From: CBDDBK01 sp965225715
GTDB taxonomy: Bacteria > Bacteroidota > Bacteroidia > Cytophagales > Flammeovirgaceae
Direction: 5' to 3'
DNA: 64,000 nucleotides
Assembly: GCA_965225715.1 (NCBI GenBank)
Contig: CBDDBK010000005.1
Location: forward strand, 62,001-126,000
This document shows positions 43,899 through 54,145 of this stretch, one piece after another (position 1 is the stretch's first letter; each line of letters begins with the position of its first letter). The position numbers were made by a program, and so were the translations under genes. Under the pieces are notes generated by a model. It was not told the DNA's origin. It ran no database searches and was given only the letters and a program-made list of their open reading frames with translations.

Positions 43899-45359
43899 AT
43901 GATAGATACTAATAGATTCCAAATGCTCATTGCTCATGCCAAGGCTTATGGTTTTATTTATCCTTCAAGTGAACTTTATGAAGGCTTACAGGCGGTTTAT
44001 GATTATGGACCTTTTGGCGTGGAACTAAAAAATAATTTAAAAACATTCTGGTGGAAAAGTATGACCGATTTAAATCAGAATATTGTCGGTATAGATTCAT
44101 CTATTTTTATGCATCCAATGATATGGCAAGCATCTGGACATGTAGATAGTTTTAATGATCCGATGATAGATAATAAGGACTCCAAAAAACGCTATAGGGC
44201 TGATGTTTTAATAGAAGAAAAAGCATCGGATTATGAAACTAAAGGAGAAAAAGAAAAAGCACAAAAGTTATTGAATAGGGTAGGGGCCTTGTTAAGTGTT
44301 GAAGATTTGAAGGGTGTATATGACTTAATTTTAGAGGAAAAAATTATCTGTCCAATTTCTGGAACAGCCAATTGGACAGAAGTTCGTCAATTTAATTTGA
44401 TGTTTAGTACGCAAACAGGTGCTTTAAGTGATCAAGCAAATCGTATCTATTTAAGACCCGAAACAGCTCAAGGTATTTTTGTAAACTTTTTAAATGTTCA
44501 AAAAAGCACAAGGCAAAAAATCCCTTTTGGCATAGCTCAAACTGGAAAAGCCTTTAGAAATGAGATTGTTGCTCGACAATTTGTTTTTCGTATGCGCGAA
44601 TTTGAACAAATGGAAATGCAGTTTTTTGTGCGTCCAGGCGATGAATTAACATGGTATGAATCATGGAAAGAAACCCGTTTAAAGTGGCATCAAACAATTG
44701 GTATTAATGCTCAAGCGCTTCGTTTTCATGATCATGAAAAATTAGCCCATTATGCCAATGCTGCTTCAGACATAGAATATGCTTTTCCTTTTGGTTTTAA
44801 AGAAGTTGAAGGTATTCACTCCAGAACAAACTTTGATTTAGAACAGCATCAAAAATATGCTAAAAAGAAAATTCAATACTTTGATAATGAATTGAAAAAA
44901 AGTTATATTCCTTTTGTAATTGAGACATCTGTGGGGTTAGATCGTTTATTTTTAATGGTCTTTAATGAAGCGTATCAAGAACAGAAAATCAAGATGGATG
45001 ATAAAACTAAAAAACGACTATTTTTGAGTTTTAATCCTGCTTTAGCACCTATAAAAGCCGCTATTTTTCCACTAACCAAAAAGGATGGTCTACCCGAAAA
45101 AGCAATGAATATTTATAATGACCTAAAGTTAAGTTTTAAGGTAATTTATGAAGAGCAGGCAAGTATAGGTAAACGCTATGCTCGACAAGATTTAATCGGA
45201 ACGCCTTATTGTGTAGCCATAGACCACCAAACTTTAGAAGATGATACTGCTACGATTCGCGAAATAAACTCAGCAGAACAAACTCGAATACCCTTATCCC
45301 AACTTAAAAACTGGATAAAAGAACGCGTAAGTATGGAAGCTTTATTGGCTAAATTATAA
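43899..45359 (+). CDS. glyS: glycyl-tRNA synthetase (single-chain, homodimeric type)
   Basis: It charges tRNA-Gly. The 486-residue class II synthetase has FIYPSSELYEGLQAVYDYGP, the motif 2 region FGIAQTGKAFRNEIVARQ with FVFRMREFEQMEMQFF, PFGFKEVEGIHSRTNFDL, motif 3 IETSVGLDRLFLMVF, and an anticodon-binding domain (PALAPIKAAIFPLTKKDG, EEQASIGKRYARQDLIGTPY). This is the eukaryote/Bacillota-like alpha2 form, not the bacterial alpha2beta2 form. ATG at 43899. Confidence 0.96.
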   Translation: MIDTNRFQMLIAHAKAYGFIYPSSELYEGLQAVYDYGPFGVELKNNLKTFWWKSMTDLNQNIVGIDSSIFMHPMIWQASGHVDSFNDPMIDNKDSKKRYRADVLIEEKASDYETKGEKEKAQKLLNRVGALLSVEDLKGVYDLILEEKIICPISGTANWTEVRQFNLMFSTQTGALSDQANRIYLRPETAQGIFVNFLNVQKSTRQKIPFGIAQTGKAFRNEIVARQFVFRMREFEQMEMQFFVRPGDELTWYESWKETRLKWHQTIGINAQALRFHDHEKLAHYANAASDIEYAFPFGFKEVEGIHSRTNFDLEQHQKYAKKKIQYFDNELKKSYIPFVIETSVGLDRLFLMVFNEAYQEQKIKMDDKTKKRLFLSFNPALAPIKAAIFPLTKKDGLPEKAMNIYNDLKLSFKVIYEEQASIGKRYARQDLIGTPYCVAIDHQTLEDDTATIREINSAEQTRIPLSQLKNWIKERVSMEALLAKL

Positions 45360-45412
45360 ATGTATTCTTAGTATTTTAATTTTTATAATTCCTAATTACT
45401 GTTTTAAACCTC

Positions 45413-48094
45413 ATGCTGAAAATTGGAATATTTTTTGGAGGAAAGTCCAGGGAACGCGAAATTGCTTTTGCCGGTGGTCGCACCGTTTATGATAATTTGG
45501 ATAAAAGTCTTTTTGAAGCTATTCCTATATTCGTAGACAGTGAAAATAGGTTTATTCTCCTCGACTGGAAATACCTTTATAAAGGGACTATACGGGATTT
45601 TTATCCCAGTCATAAAACGGATTATGCCACCTTATATATAGAATCGGTAGAAGATAAAAGATGGAAAAAAGAGAGCCTCCAAAAAATTGGAAAAGAAATT
45701 TATCCTCATGATTTTAAGACCTATTTTGATGTAGCTTTTTTGAGTTTACATGGTATTGGCGGTGAAGATGGAACTTTACAAGGTCTTTTAGATTGGTATG
45801 ATATACCTTATTCGGGGGCAGATATTTTTAGTGCTGCTTTAGGTATTGATAAATGTTTACAAAAAACATTTTTCCAAAAACTTAATATTCAAACTCCTAA
45901 AAATAAACATATAACTTTTAAAGCTTGGCAAGTTCTTCATGAAAAAAATAATTTTGAAGATTATTTTCAAAACCTTAAACAGCAATTAGGTATGCCTTTG
46001 GTTATCAAACCTAGTTTACAAGGCTCATCTATTGGGGTACATATTCTTAAAAATGATAACTTAGAGGAATTTATAAATTATACTGATAAGGCTTTTTTTT
46101 TTAAAAAAATAAATAAAGATTATTGGCTTTCCAAAACTTTTGATGTTCAAAAAACATATTTGGAATCACTTTGCGATCTTAAAAACCATTTAGGCTTACC
46201 TTTAGAGTTGTCAGAATTATTTGTTGAGAATGTAAAAGAGAAAATTTTTACGCTTCAACAACTTCATGAAAGACTTAACTTCTATTTCCAACATAAAAAA
46301 GCAAATGTGGTAGTTTTAAAGGCTTATTATGGGGAGCCACAGGTACTTTTTGAATCGTTTATCAAAGGAAAAGAGTTTTCTTGTATTGTTATTGAACATG
46401 AAGATGGTCATCCTATTGCTTTGCCGCCTACGGAAATTATAAAAAAAACAACCCTATATGATTATAAAGCCAAATATTTGGCAGGTATTTCTCGTAAAAT
46501 TACACCTATAGACTTACCAAATGAGCAAATAGAAGCCATTAGAAAGGCTTGCTGTGAACTTTATAATACTTTAATTTTCAAGGTTTATGCGCGTATCGAC
46601 GGTATATTATCAGCCGACGGTATTATTTATTTAAATGATCCAAATACGACTTCGGGCATGTTGCCTTCATCTTTCTTTTTTCACCAAGCTGCTGAAATTG
46701 GCTTATCGCCTTCTAATTTTTTAACCTATATTCTACATACTTCTTTAAAAAAACATAGTCGTCAAAGTGCCACACCAGAAACAGCAATTTTATACCGTAC
46801 TAAGTTGGAAAAAGATTTAAAAACTTTGAAAAATAAACAGAATCAGAAAATAAAAATTGCTTTATTATTGGGAGGTTTTTCTTTTGAAAGGCATATTTCA
46901 GTAGAAAGTGCGCGAAATATTTATGAAAAATTAGCTGCTTCAGATAAATACGTACCAATTCCTATTTTTATAAAAGGTGATAGTAAGAATTATAGTTTAT
47001 ATAAAATTCCCATTAATCTACTCTTAAAAGATAATGCCGATGATATTAGTTATCGGATTGGTTTTAAGGAACATTCTGTTATAGCAGATATTCGTCAAAC
47101 TTGTCAAAGCCTAACCGACTATTATGGGATAAGCCAAGTGCAAAGAATCACAAATATAACCTTTGAACAGATTGAAGAAGAAATGGATTTTGTGTTTATT
47201 GCTATGCATGGTAGGCCTGGCGAAGATGGTGAAATTCAACAAATCTTAGAAAGTAAAAGCATACCTTATAATGGTTCTAATAGCCAGTCTGCTGCTTTAG
47301 CGATGAACAAATTTTTAACCAATGAAATTTTAAATCAACATGGCATTATGACAGCCAAACATCGACTGATTACTAAGGTTAATTATTTACATGAACCTGA
47401 AAAACTTCTCCAAGAAATAGAATCTAATTACCCTTATCCTTTTATTGTCAAACCATTAGATGATGGCTGTAGTGCTGCGGTCAAAAAAATTAATGATGCT
47501 GAAAGTTTTAAGGCTTTTGCCAATTTAATTTTTCGTCCAAGTCAAAAATTACGACCAAAAGAAGCTAATTATCTTAATATAAGCTTTGATGAAGAATTTC
47601 CGGTTAAAAACATGTTTGTTCTGGAAACTTGTATAGAGCCTTGCTCTGAAACGGAATATTTTTTGGAAATAACAGGTGGCTTACTAACACATAGTGAAGA
47701 GGGTAAAGCAACTTATGAAATTTTTAAACCTTCAGAAGCGCTTGCTCAAAAAGGTGTTTTATCATTAGAAGAGAAATTTTTGGCAGGCGAAGGTCAAAAT
47801 ATCACCCCAGCTTTATATGCTAAAAACCCTGTTCAAAACCAAAAAATTGAAGAAAAAGTAAAGGCTGTGTTTAAAAAAACTGCTGAAATTTTGAATCTTC
47901 AAGGTTATGCCCGTATAGATGCTTTTGTCAGAATTAAGAAAGATCAAACCATAGAAGTTATTATTATAGAGGTTAATACACTACCAGGTATGACTCCTGC
48001 TACCTGTATTTTTCATCAAGCAGCCTTAGCCGGTTATAAGCCTTTTGATTTTATCGATAAAATCATTTGTTTTAGATATAGCTCTCGACACTAA
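45413..48094 (+). CDS. ddl: tandem fused D-alanine--D-alanine ligase
   Basis: The 893-residue protein is two Ddl units in one chain; a normal Ddl is about half this size. Unit 1 (1-450) has IGIFFGGKSREREIAFAGGR, LHGIGGEDGTLQG (113-125) and ARIDGILSADG, but its metal-binding block reads NDPNTTSGM with Asp409 where the consensus has Glu. Unit 2 (about 478-893) has IALLLGGFSFERHISVESAR, MHGRPGEDGEIQ, ARIDAFVRIKKD and a canonical EVNTLPGMTPAT (Glu853). Unit 2 therefore looks catalytically complete, while unit 1 is altered. It makes the D-Ala-D-Ala dipeptide for peptidoglycan. It is 53 bases after glyS and probably co-transcribed. Confidence 0.9.
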   Translation: MLKIGIFFGGKSREREIAFAGGRTVYDNLDKSLFEAIPIFVDSENRFILLDWKYLYKGTIRDFYPSHKTDYATLYIESVEDKRWKKESLQKIGKEIYPHDFKTYFDVAFLSLHGIGGEDGTLQGLLDWYDIPYSGADIFSAALGIDKCLQKTFFQKLNIQTPKNKHITFKAWQVLHEKNNFEDYFQNLKQQLGMPLVIKPSLQGSSIGVHILKNDNLEEFINYTDKAFFFKKINKDYWLSKTFDVQKTYLESLCDLKNHLGLPLELSELFVENVKEKIFTLQQLHERLNFYFQHKKANVVVLKAYYGEPQVLFESFIKGKEFSCIVIEHEDGHPIALPPTEIIKKTTLYDYKAKYLAGISRKITPIDLPNEQIEAIRKACCELYNTLIFKVYARIDGILSADGIIYLNDPNTTSGMLPSSFFFHQAAEIGLSPSNFLTYILHTSLKKHSRQSATPETAILYRTKLEKDLKTLKNKQNQKIKIALLLGGFSFERHISVESARNIYEKLAASDKYVPIPIFIKGDSKNYSLYKIPINLLLKDNADDISYRIGFKEHSVIADIRQTCQSLTDYYGISQVQRITNITFEQIEEEMDFVFIAMHGRPGEDGEIQQILESKSIPYNGSNSQSAALAMNKFLTNEILNQHGIMTAKHRLITKVNYLHEPEKLLQEIESNYPYPFIVKPLDDGCSAAVKKINDAESFKAFANLIFRPSQKLRPKEANYLNISFDEEFPVKNMFVLETCIEPCSETEYFLEITGGLLTHSEEGKATYEIFKPSEALAQKGVLSLEEKFLAGEGQNITPALYAKNPVQNQKIEEKVKAVFKKTAEILNLQGYARIDAFVRIKKDQTIEVIIIEVNTLPGMTPATCIFHQAALAGYKPFDFIDKIICFRYSSRH

Positions 48095-48115
48095 TATTTT
48101 GAAAAAAGTTATAAA

Positions 48116-48145
48116 AAAAGGAACTATTTAATTATAATTCCTTTT
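48116..48145. terminator. bidirectional rho-independent terminator-like hairpin
   Basis: Arms aaaaggaa (48116-48123) and ttcctttt (48138-48145) enclose an AT-rich loop. On the forward strand the right arm ends in a T run; on the reverse strand the stem is followed by a long T run. It is 22 bases after the ddl stop and about 265 bases past the stop of the convergent cadherin gene. Confidence 0.6.
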
Positions 48146-48263
48146 ATAAAAAAAATATCGATAGACATACTAACACCTGAAAATATTGAACTGTGGAATC
48201 TAAGATTTTCCATCAGCACTTAGCTAGTCTTTATTTTTAATTGTCAAAATATAATTTTTTAAT

Positions 48264-48370
48264 TTAACCATCAGAAGTACTATGTAATTTTAATACACCC
48301 CCAAAACCACAATCTTTGCATTTGCTTTTCGGATAACCTGAATCACTATTTGAGCCATTTTTTAATTTCC
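48264..48370 (-). pseudogene. IS1-type (InsA-like) transposase remnant, zinc-finger part
   Basis: The reverse strand reads KNGSNSDSGYPKSKCKDCGF, then GGVLKLHSTSDG and a stop at 48264-48266. This resembles the 'KNG...G..K.KCKDCG' half of the N-terminal zinc finger of IS1 InsA proteins. The first CxxC pair and everything after the finger are missing. Confidence 0.55.
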
Positions 48371-48409
48371 AACTTTTTAAATAAAAAACTTATATCCAAC
48401 TCACATTAA

Positions 48410-51400
48410 TTAAAAAACAACCCGAAACCCTGTTCGATCATCACCTCCTAATCCACCAAGGTTGCGAGTTGCTAACCGCATATAAAAACTGCTCTCACTC
48501 CAATGGCCACCACGGGCTACAGCGCCAAGATAACTGAAACCACCTGGCAAAGGGACCTCGGTTGCAGGAGAGGGTCCTATAGGATTTATCTCTGCATCAC
48601 TGCTATATGTTCTACGCCCATCCTCGCACCATTCCGCCACATTACCACTCATATCATAAAGTCCCAACTCATTAGGAAGTAGGTCTCCTACAGGATGAGT
48701 CCGTACAAGGTTAAAATTACTGCTACCATCACGACTGCTATTAGAGCTATACCAACCCACTTGATACGAAACACCGCCACTATAGGCATGTCCTTGGCTT
48801 TCATTACCACCACGGGCAGCGAATTCCCATTCAGCTTCGGTAGGTAAACGCCCACCTACCGAAGCAGCAAAAGCCCTAGCACCATACCAACTTACCCCTA
48901 TCATCGGATAGTTGTCCAAACCATTCAGCACATAAAAAGTACCTCCTTCGTAGTAAATCATACAGTGTTGACTTCCCACACGAGCATAATTCACATTGCC
49001 ATAATCGGGATCATTATAAGACCCGTCGGCACTCACACCTCCCAATTCATTTAAAAAAGTAGCATACTGAGCATTAGTAATTTCATATTTGCTCATCTGA
49101 AATGAGAATAATGTCACGGTATGCAGCGGAAGTTCATATTCTTGGCAAGGATAGCCACCATTATCTCTTCCCTCTTTACAACCCATCTCAAAAGAGCCAC
49201 TTTCTATGTTTATCGTCTCAATATCTATAACTTCTTCAGTAATACTAATCATAAAACTTTTTTCATAACTACCTCCGTTGTCATCAATGCTCTGTATACG
49301 GATGCTGTAACTATTTTTTGTGTCATAATCAAAGGAGGTATTGCTAAGTAAGGCTGTCCCGTTAATCGTAAAGCTGCTGTTATCCGTGCTTCCTATACCA
49401 TTGACCAAGCTATAGGTATGGGTATCGCCTATATCAGAGTCGATGGTACTTAAGTTGCCTATTTGTGTATTGCTAAAAAGATTTTCGGAAATAGTGTTAT
49501 TGCTCAGTATGATATCAGTCGGAGCCTCGCTTAAATTGACTATTCCAATAATAAATACTTTGTCATAGGTTAAACCCTCACTATCAGTTGTTCGAATGCG
49601 GATACTGTAACTATTTTTTGTTTCATAATCAAAAACAGTATTAGTAAGTAAGGCTGTCCCGTTAATTGTAAAGCTGCTGTTATCTGTACTTCCTGTACCA
49701 CTGACTAAGCTGTAGGTATAGGTATCATTTGCATCTGAGTCACTGGTGGTCAAGTTACCCACAAGTGTGTTAACTAAAAGATTTTCATCAATACTATTAT
49801 TACTCAAGGTAATATTAGTAGGAGGTTCATTTATATCAAGTATTTCAATAATAAATATCTCACCTTCAAAAAAACCCTTACTATCAGTTGTTAGGACTAA
49901 AATGCTATAGCTATTTTTATTTTCATAATTAAAAACAGCGCTACTGAGGAGTTGGTTTCCATTAATTGTAAAACTGTTATTATCTATACTTCCTGGACCA
50001 TTGGCAAAGCTATAAATATGGCTATCACCAGGATTATCGCGATCAGTAGTTGAAAAAGTACCTATTAATGTTCCTACAGGATCGTTTTCAGCTACTTGTA
50101 AGGTAGATAAAGCAATAGCTGTAGGTGGATTATTGACATCATTTACACTAATAGTAAAGAACATTTGAAAAGTTCCTCCATTTCCATCATCAGTCTGCAC
50201 CCGTATCTCTATTTCTGAATTTTCGTCGTAGTCTAAAGGAGTTAGTAAAAGTAAGGAACTATCTCTAATTGAAAAAAATCCATTATTAGAATCGCCACTT
50301 CCACTAACTAAAGTATAAGTATGGATATCAGAAGCATCTATATCAGTAGTTGAAAAAGTACCTATGTATCTTCCTATAGAAATATCTTCATCTACTTCTG
50401 AAATAGATAAAGTAAGAGCCGTAGGCAAATAGTTTACATCACTTACTTTAATGGTAAAGCTCATTTGAAAAGTCTCCCCATTTCCATCATCAGTTTGAAC
50501 ACGTATAGATAGAGTTGAATCGTTATCATAATTTAAAGCACCTGCTAAAAATAAGGAGTTATTGGTAATTGAGAAAAGTCCATTATCAGAATCGCCACTT
50601 CCGCTGACTAAGCTATAGGTATGGATATCTGGATCATCAATGTCAGTAGTTGTGAAAGTACCTATCAATGTTCCTACAGGATCATTTTCAGCTACTTGTG
50701 AGGCAGATAAAGCAAGAGCTATAGGTGGATTATTGACATCACTGACACTAATAGTAAAGGACATTTGAAAAGTTCCTCCATTTCCATCATCAGTTTGAAC
50801 ACGTATCTCTAGGGTTGAATTATTATCATAATCTAAAGCACTTGCCAAAAGCAAAGAATTATTAGTAATTGAAAAAAATCCATTATTAGAATCGCCACTT
50901 CCACTAACTAAAGTATAAGTATGGATATCAGAAGCATCTATATCAGTAGTTGTGAAAGTACCTATCAATGTTCCTATAGGAACATTTTCAGCTACTTGTG
51001 AGGTAGATAAAGTAAGAGCCGTAGGCAAATAGTTTACATCACTTACTTTAATGGTAAAGCTCATTTGAAAAGTCTCCCCATTTCCATCATCAGTCTGAAC
51101 GCGTATCTCCAAAGTTGAATCGTTATCATAATCTAAAGCACCTGCTAAAAATAAGGAGTTATTGGTAATTGAGAAAAGTCCATTATCAGAATCGCCACTT
51201 CCACTAACTAAGCTATAGGTATGGATATCTGGATCATCAATGTCAGTAGTTGTGAAAGTACCTATCAATGTTCCTACAGGATCATTTTCAGCTACTTGTG
51301 AGGCAGATAAAGCAAGAGCTATAGGTGGATTATTGACATCACTGACACTAATAGTAAAGGACATTTGAAAAGTTCCTCCATTTCCATCATCAGTTTGAAC

Positions 51401-54145
51401 ACGTATCTCTAGGGTTGAATTATTATCATAATCTAAAGCACTTGCCAAAAGCAAAGAATTATTAGTAATTGAAAAAAATCCATTATTAGAATCGCCACTT
51501 CCACTAACTAAAGTATAAGTATGGATATCAGAAGCATCTATATCAGTAGTTGTGAAAGTACCTATCAATGTTCCTATAGGAACATTTTCAGCTACTTGTG
51601 AGGTAGATAAAGTAAGAGCCGTAGGCAAATAGTTTACATCACTTACTTTAATGGTAAAGCTCATTTGAAAAGTCTCCCCATTTCCATCATCAGTCTGAAC
51701 GCGTATCTCCAAAGTTGAATCGTTATCATAATCTAAAGCACCTGCTAAAAATAAGGAGTTATTGGTAATTGAGACAAGTCCATTATCAGAATCGCCACTT
51801 CCGCTGACTAAGCTATAGGTATGGATATCTGGATCATCAATGTCAGTAGTTGTGAAAGTACCTATCAATGTTCCTACAGGATCATTTTCAGCTACTTGTG
51901 AGGCAGATAAAGCAAGAGCTATAGGTGGATTATTGACATCACTGACACTAATAGTAAAGGACATTTGAAAAGTTCCTCCATTTCCATCATCAGTTTGAAC
52001 ACGTATCTCTAGGGTTGAATTATTATCATAATCTAAAGCACTTGCCAAAAGCAAAGAATTATTAGTAATTGAAAAAAATCCATTATTAGAATCGCCACTT
52101 CCACTAACTAAAGTATAAGTATGGATATCAGAAGCATCTATATCAGTAGTTGTGAAAGTACCTATCAATGTTCCTATAGGAACATTTTCAGCTACTTGTG
52201 AGGTAGATAAAGTAAGAGCCGTAGGCAAATAGTTTACATCACTTACTTTAATGGTAAAGCTCATTTGAAAAGTCTCCCCATTTCCATCATCAGTCTGAAC
52301 GCGTATCTCCAAAGTTGAATCGTTATCATAATCTAAAGCACCTGCTAAAAATAAGGAGTTATTGGTAATTGAGACAAGTCCATTATCAGAATCGCCACTT
52401 CCGCTGACTAAGCTATAGGTATGGATATCTGGATCATCAATGTCAGTAGTTGTAAAAGTACCTATCAATGTTCCTACAGGATCATTTTCAGCTACTTGTG
52501 AGGCAGATAAAGCAAGAGCTATAGGTGGATTATTGACATCACTGACACTAATAGTAAAGGACATTTGAAAAGTTCCTCCATTTCCATCATCAGTTTGAAC
52601 ACGTATCTCTAGGGTTGAATCGTTATCATAATCTAAAGCACCTGCTAAAAATAAGGAGTTATTGGTAATTGAGAAAAGTCCATTATCAGAATCGCCACTT
52701 CCGCTGACTAAAGTATAAGTATGGATATCAGAAGCATCTATATCAGTAGTTGTGAAAGTACCTATCAATGTTCCTATAGAAATGTTTTCAACTACTTGTG
52801 AAGTAGATAAAGTAAGAGCCGTAGGCAAATAGTTTATATCATTCACACTAATAGTAAACCTCATTTGAAAAGTCTCCCCATTTCCATCATCAGTCTGAAC
52901 GCGTATCTCCAAAGTTGAATCGTTATCATAATCTAAAGCACCTGCTAAAAGCAAGGAATCATTAATAATTGAGAAAAGTCCATTATCGGAATCGCCACTT
53001 CCGCTGACTAAGCTATAGGTATGAGTATCTGGATCATCTATATCAGTAGTTGAAAAAGTACCTATTAATGTTTTTAAAGTATCATTTTCATCTACCTGTA
53101 AGTCTGATAAAGCAATAGCTGTAGGTGGATTATTGACATCATTCACACTAATGGTAAAACTCATTTGGAAAGTTCCCCCTTTTCCATCATCAGTTTGAAC
53201 GCGTATGGCTAAGGTTGAATCATTATCATAATCTAAAGCACCGGACAAAAGCAAAGAATCATTAGTAGTTGAGAAAAATCCATTGCCGGAATCACCACTT
53301 CCGCTGACTAAAGTATAAGTATGCGTATCAGAAGCATCTATATCAGCAGTTGCGAAAGTACCTATCAATGTTCCTATAGGATCGTTTTCAACTACTTGTG
53401 AATCTGATAAAGTAATAGCTGTAGGCGGATTTACTTTAATTACTCTAATAATAAAAGTTTTTGTAAATGTAGCGTTATTACCGTCATCAGCCTGTATACG
53501 TATCTCCAAAGTTGAATCGTTATCATAATCTAAAGCACCTGCTAAAAGCAAGGAATCATTAGTAATTGAGAAAAGTCCATTATCGGAATCGCCATTTCCG
53601 CTGACTAAAGTATAAGTATGAATATCTAAAGTATCTATATCAGTAGTTGTAAAAATACCTATTAATGTCGATACAGGAGCACTTTCAAATGCAAATGAAT
53701 TTGATAATATAATATCCTCTGGAATATTATTAATTTCTTCAAAAACGTCAATTACCTTTATAATAAAAAATTTCTGAAGAATATTTCCTCCATTATTAAT
53801 TCCTATAATATTAATGTTAAATATAGAATCATTTTCATAATCAAAACTGAATAGTGAAAATAAAGAATCCTCTACAATCTCAAAAAAAGAATTATCTGGA
53901 TTAAGATTCTCTCTATATAAATGATAGGTATATGTATTAAAATCAGAATTTGTGGGACTTATAAGCCCTATAAAAGTTCGAATAGGTTGATTTTCTAATA
54001 CTGAAGTATTACTAATTTGTATACTTTGATCATCAACATCAAGAATTATTACATCTGTACCTATACAATCTCCAGAAATATTTAAAATAAATGCAATTAA
54101 AGCTAAATAAATAAAATGTTTAAACTTTAAAGAATAAAAAATCAT
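48410..54145 (-). CDS. giant cadherin-repeat protein with C-terminal formylglycine-generating-enzyme (SUMF1) domain
   Basis: The 1911-residue protein has a signal segment (about 7-26). Sixteen cadherin-like repeats of about 100 residues follow (28-1645; 'PTALTLSTSQVAEN', 'IGTFTTTDIDASDIHTYTLV', 'SGSGDSDNGLFSITN', 'LDYDNDSTLEIRVQTDDGNG'). The end is an FGE/SUMF1 domain (about 1645-1911: MGCKEGRDN, MSKYEITNAQYATFLNELGG, GRLPTEAEWEFAARGGN, GLYDMSGNVAEWCEDG, ARGGHWSES, RTGFRVVF). FGE-type domains are either enzymes or lectin-like folds; no copper-site cysteine pair is evident, so a binding role is as likely. Repeats 6-12 are nearly identical at the DNA level. No T9SS domain is recognised. Confidence 0.85.
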   Translation of the reverse strand: MIFYSLKFKHFIYLALIAFILNISGDCIGTDVIILDVDDQSIQISNTSVLENQPIRTFIGLISPTNSDFNTYTYHLYRENLNPDNSFFEIVEDSLFSLFSFDYENDSIFNINIIGINNGGNILQKFFIIKVIDVFEEINNIPEDIILSNSFAFESAPVSTLIGIFTTTDIDTLDIHTYTLVSGNGDSDNGLFSITNDSLLLAGALDYDNDSTLEIRIQADDGNNATFTKTFIIRVIKVNPPTAITLSDSQVVENDPIGTLIGTFATADIDASDTHTYTLVSGSGDSGNGFFSTTNDSLLLSGALDYDNDSTLAIRVQTDDGKGGTFQMSFTISVNDVNNPPTAIALSDLQVDENDTLKTLIGTFSTTDIDDPDTHTYSLVSGSGDSDNGLFSIINDSLLLAGALDYDNDSTLEIRVQTDDGNGETFQMRFTISVNDINYLPTALTLSTSQVVENISIGTLIGTFTTTDIDASDIHTYTLVSGSGDSDNGLFSITNNSLFLAGALDYDNDSTLEIRVQTDDGNGGTFQMSFTISVSDVNNPPIALALSASQVAENDPVGTLIGTFTTTDIDDPDIHTYSLVSGSGDSDNGLVSITNNSLFLAGALDYDNDSTLEIRVQTDDGNGETFQMSFTIKVSDVNYLPTALTLSTSQVAENVPIGTLIGTFTTTDIDASDIHTYTLVSGSGDSNNGFFSITNNSLLLASALDYDNNSTLEIRVQTDDGNGGTFQMSFTISVSDVNNPPIALALSASQVAENDPVGTLIGTFTTTDIDDPDIHTYSLVSGSGDSDNGLVSITNNSLFLAGALDYDNDSTLEIRVQTDDGNGETFQMSFTIKVSDVNYLPTALTLSTSQVAENVPIGTLIGTFTTTDIDASDIHTYTLVSGSGDSNNGFFSITNNSLLLASALDYDNNSTLEIRVQTDDGNGGTFQMSFTISVSDVNNPPIALALSASQVAENDPVGTLIGTFTTTDIDDPDIHTYSLVSGSGDSDNGLFSITNNSLFLAGALDYDNDSTLEIRVQTDDGNGETFQMSFTIKVSDVNYLPTALTLSTSQVAENVPIGTLIGTFTTTDIDASDIHTYTLVSGSGDSNNGFFSITNNSLLLASALDYDNNSTLEIRVQTDDGNGGTFQMSFTISVSDVNNPPIALALSASQVAENDPVGTLIGTFTTTDIDDPDIHTYSLVSGSGDSDNGLFSITNNSLFLAGALNYDNDSTLSIRVQTDDGNGETFQMSFTIKVSDVNYLPTALTLSISEVDEDISIGRYIGTFSTTDIDASDIHTYTLVSGSGDSNNGFFSIRDSSLLLLTPLDYDENSEIEIRVQTDDGNGGTFQMFFTISVNDVNNPPTAIALSTLQVAENDPVGTLIGTFSTTDRDNPGDSHIYSFANGPGSIDNNSFTINGNQLLSSAVFNYENKNSYSILVLTTDSKGFFEGEIFIIEILDINEPPTNITLSNNSIDENLLVNTLVGNLTTSDSDANDTYTYSLVSGTGSTDNSSFTINGTALLTNTVFDYETKNSYSIRIRTTDSEGLTYDKVFIIGIVNLSEAPTDIILSNNTISENLFSNTQIGNLSTIDSDIGDTHTYSLVNGIGSTDNSSFTINGTALLSNTSFDYDTKNSYSIRIQSIDDNGGSYEKSFMISITEEVIDIETINIESGSFEMGCKEGRDNGGYPCQEYELPLHTVTLFSFQMSKYEITNAQYATFLNELGGVSADGSYNDPDYGNVNYARVGSQHCMIYYEGGTFYVLNGLDNYPMIGVSWYGARAFAASVGGRLPTEAEWEFAARGGNESQGHAYSGGVSYQVGWYSSNSSRDGSSNFNLVRTHPVGDLLPNELGLYDMSGNVAEWCEDGRRTYSSDAEINPIGPSPATEVPLPGGFSYLGAVARGGHWSESSFYMRLATRNLGGLGGDDRTGFRVVF
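50281..52815 (-). repeat. 600-bp higher-order tandem repeat inside the cadherin gene
   Basis: Whole lines of sequence recur every 600 bases: for example, cattatcagaatcgccactt begins at 50581, 51181, 51781 and 52381, and cattattagaatcgccactt at 50281, 50881, 51481 and 52081. Each unit encodes two different 100-residue cadherin repeats. About four units are present, with only a few substitutions between them. The exact period keeps the reading frame. Confidence 0.92.

Noticed and set aside
48410..54145. possible CRISPR-like array because of regular repeats
   Set aside because: The repeats are coding, 600 bp long, in frame and without spacers. No CRISPR array or cas gene was seen anywhere in the window.
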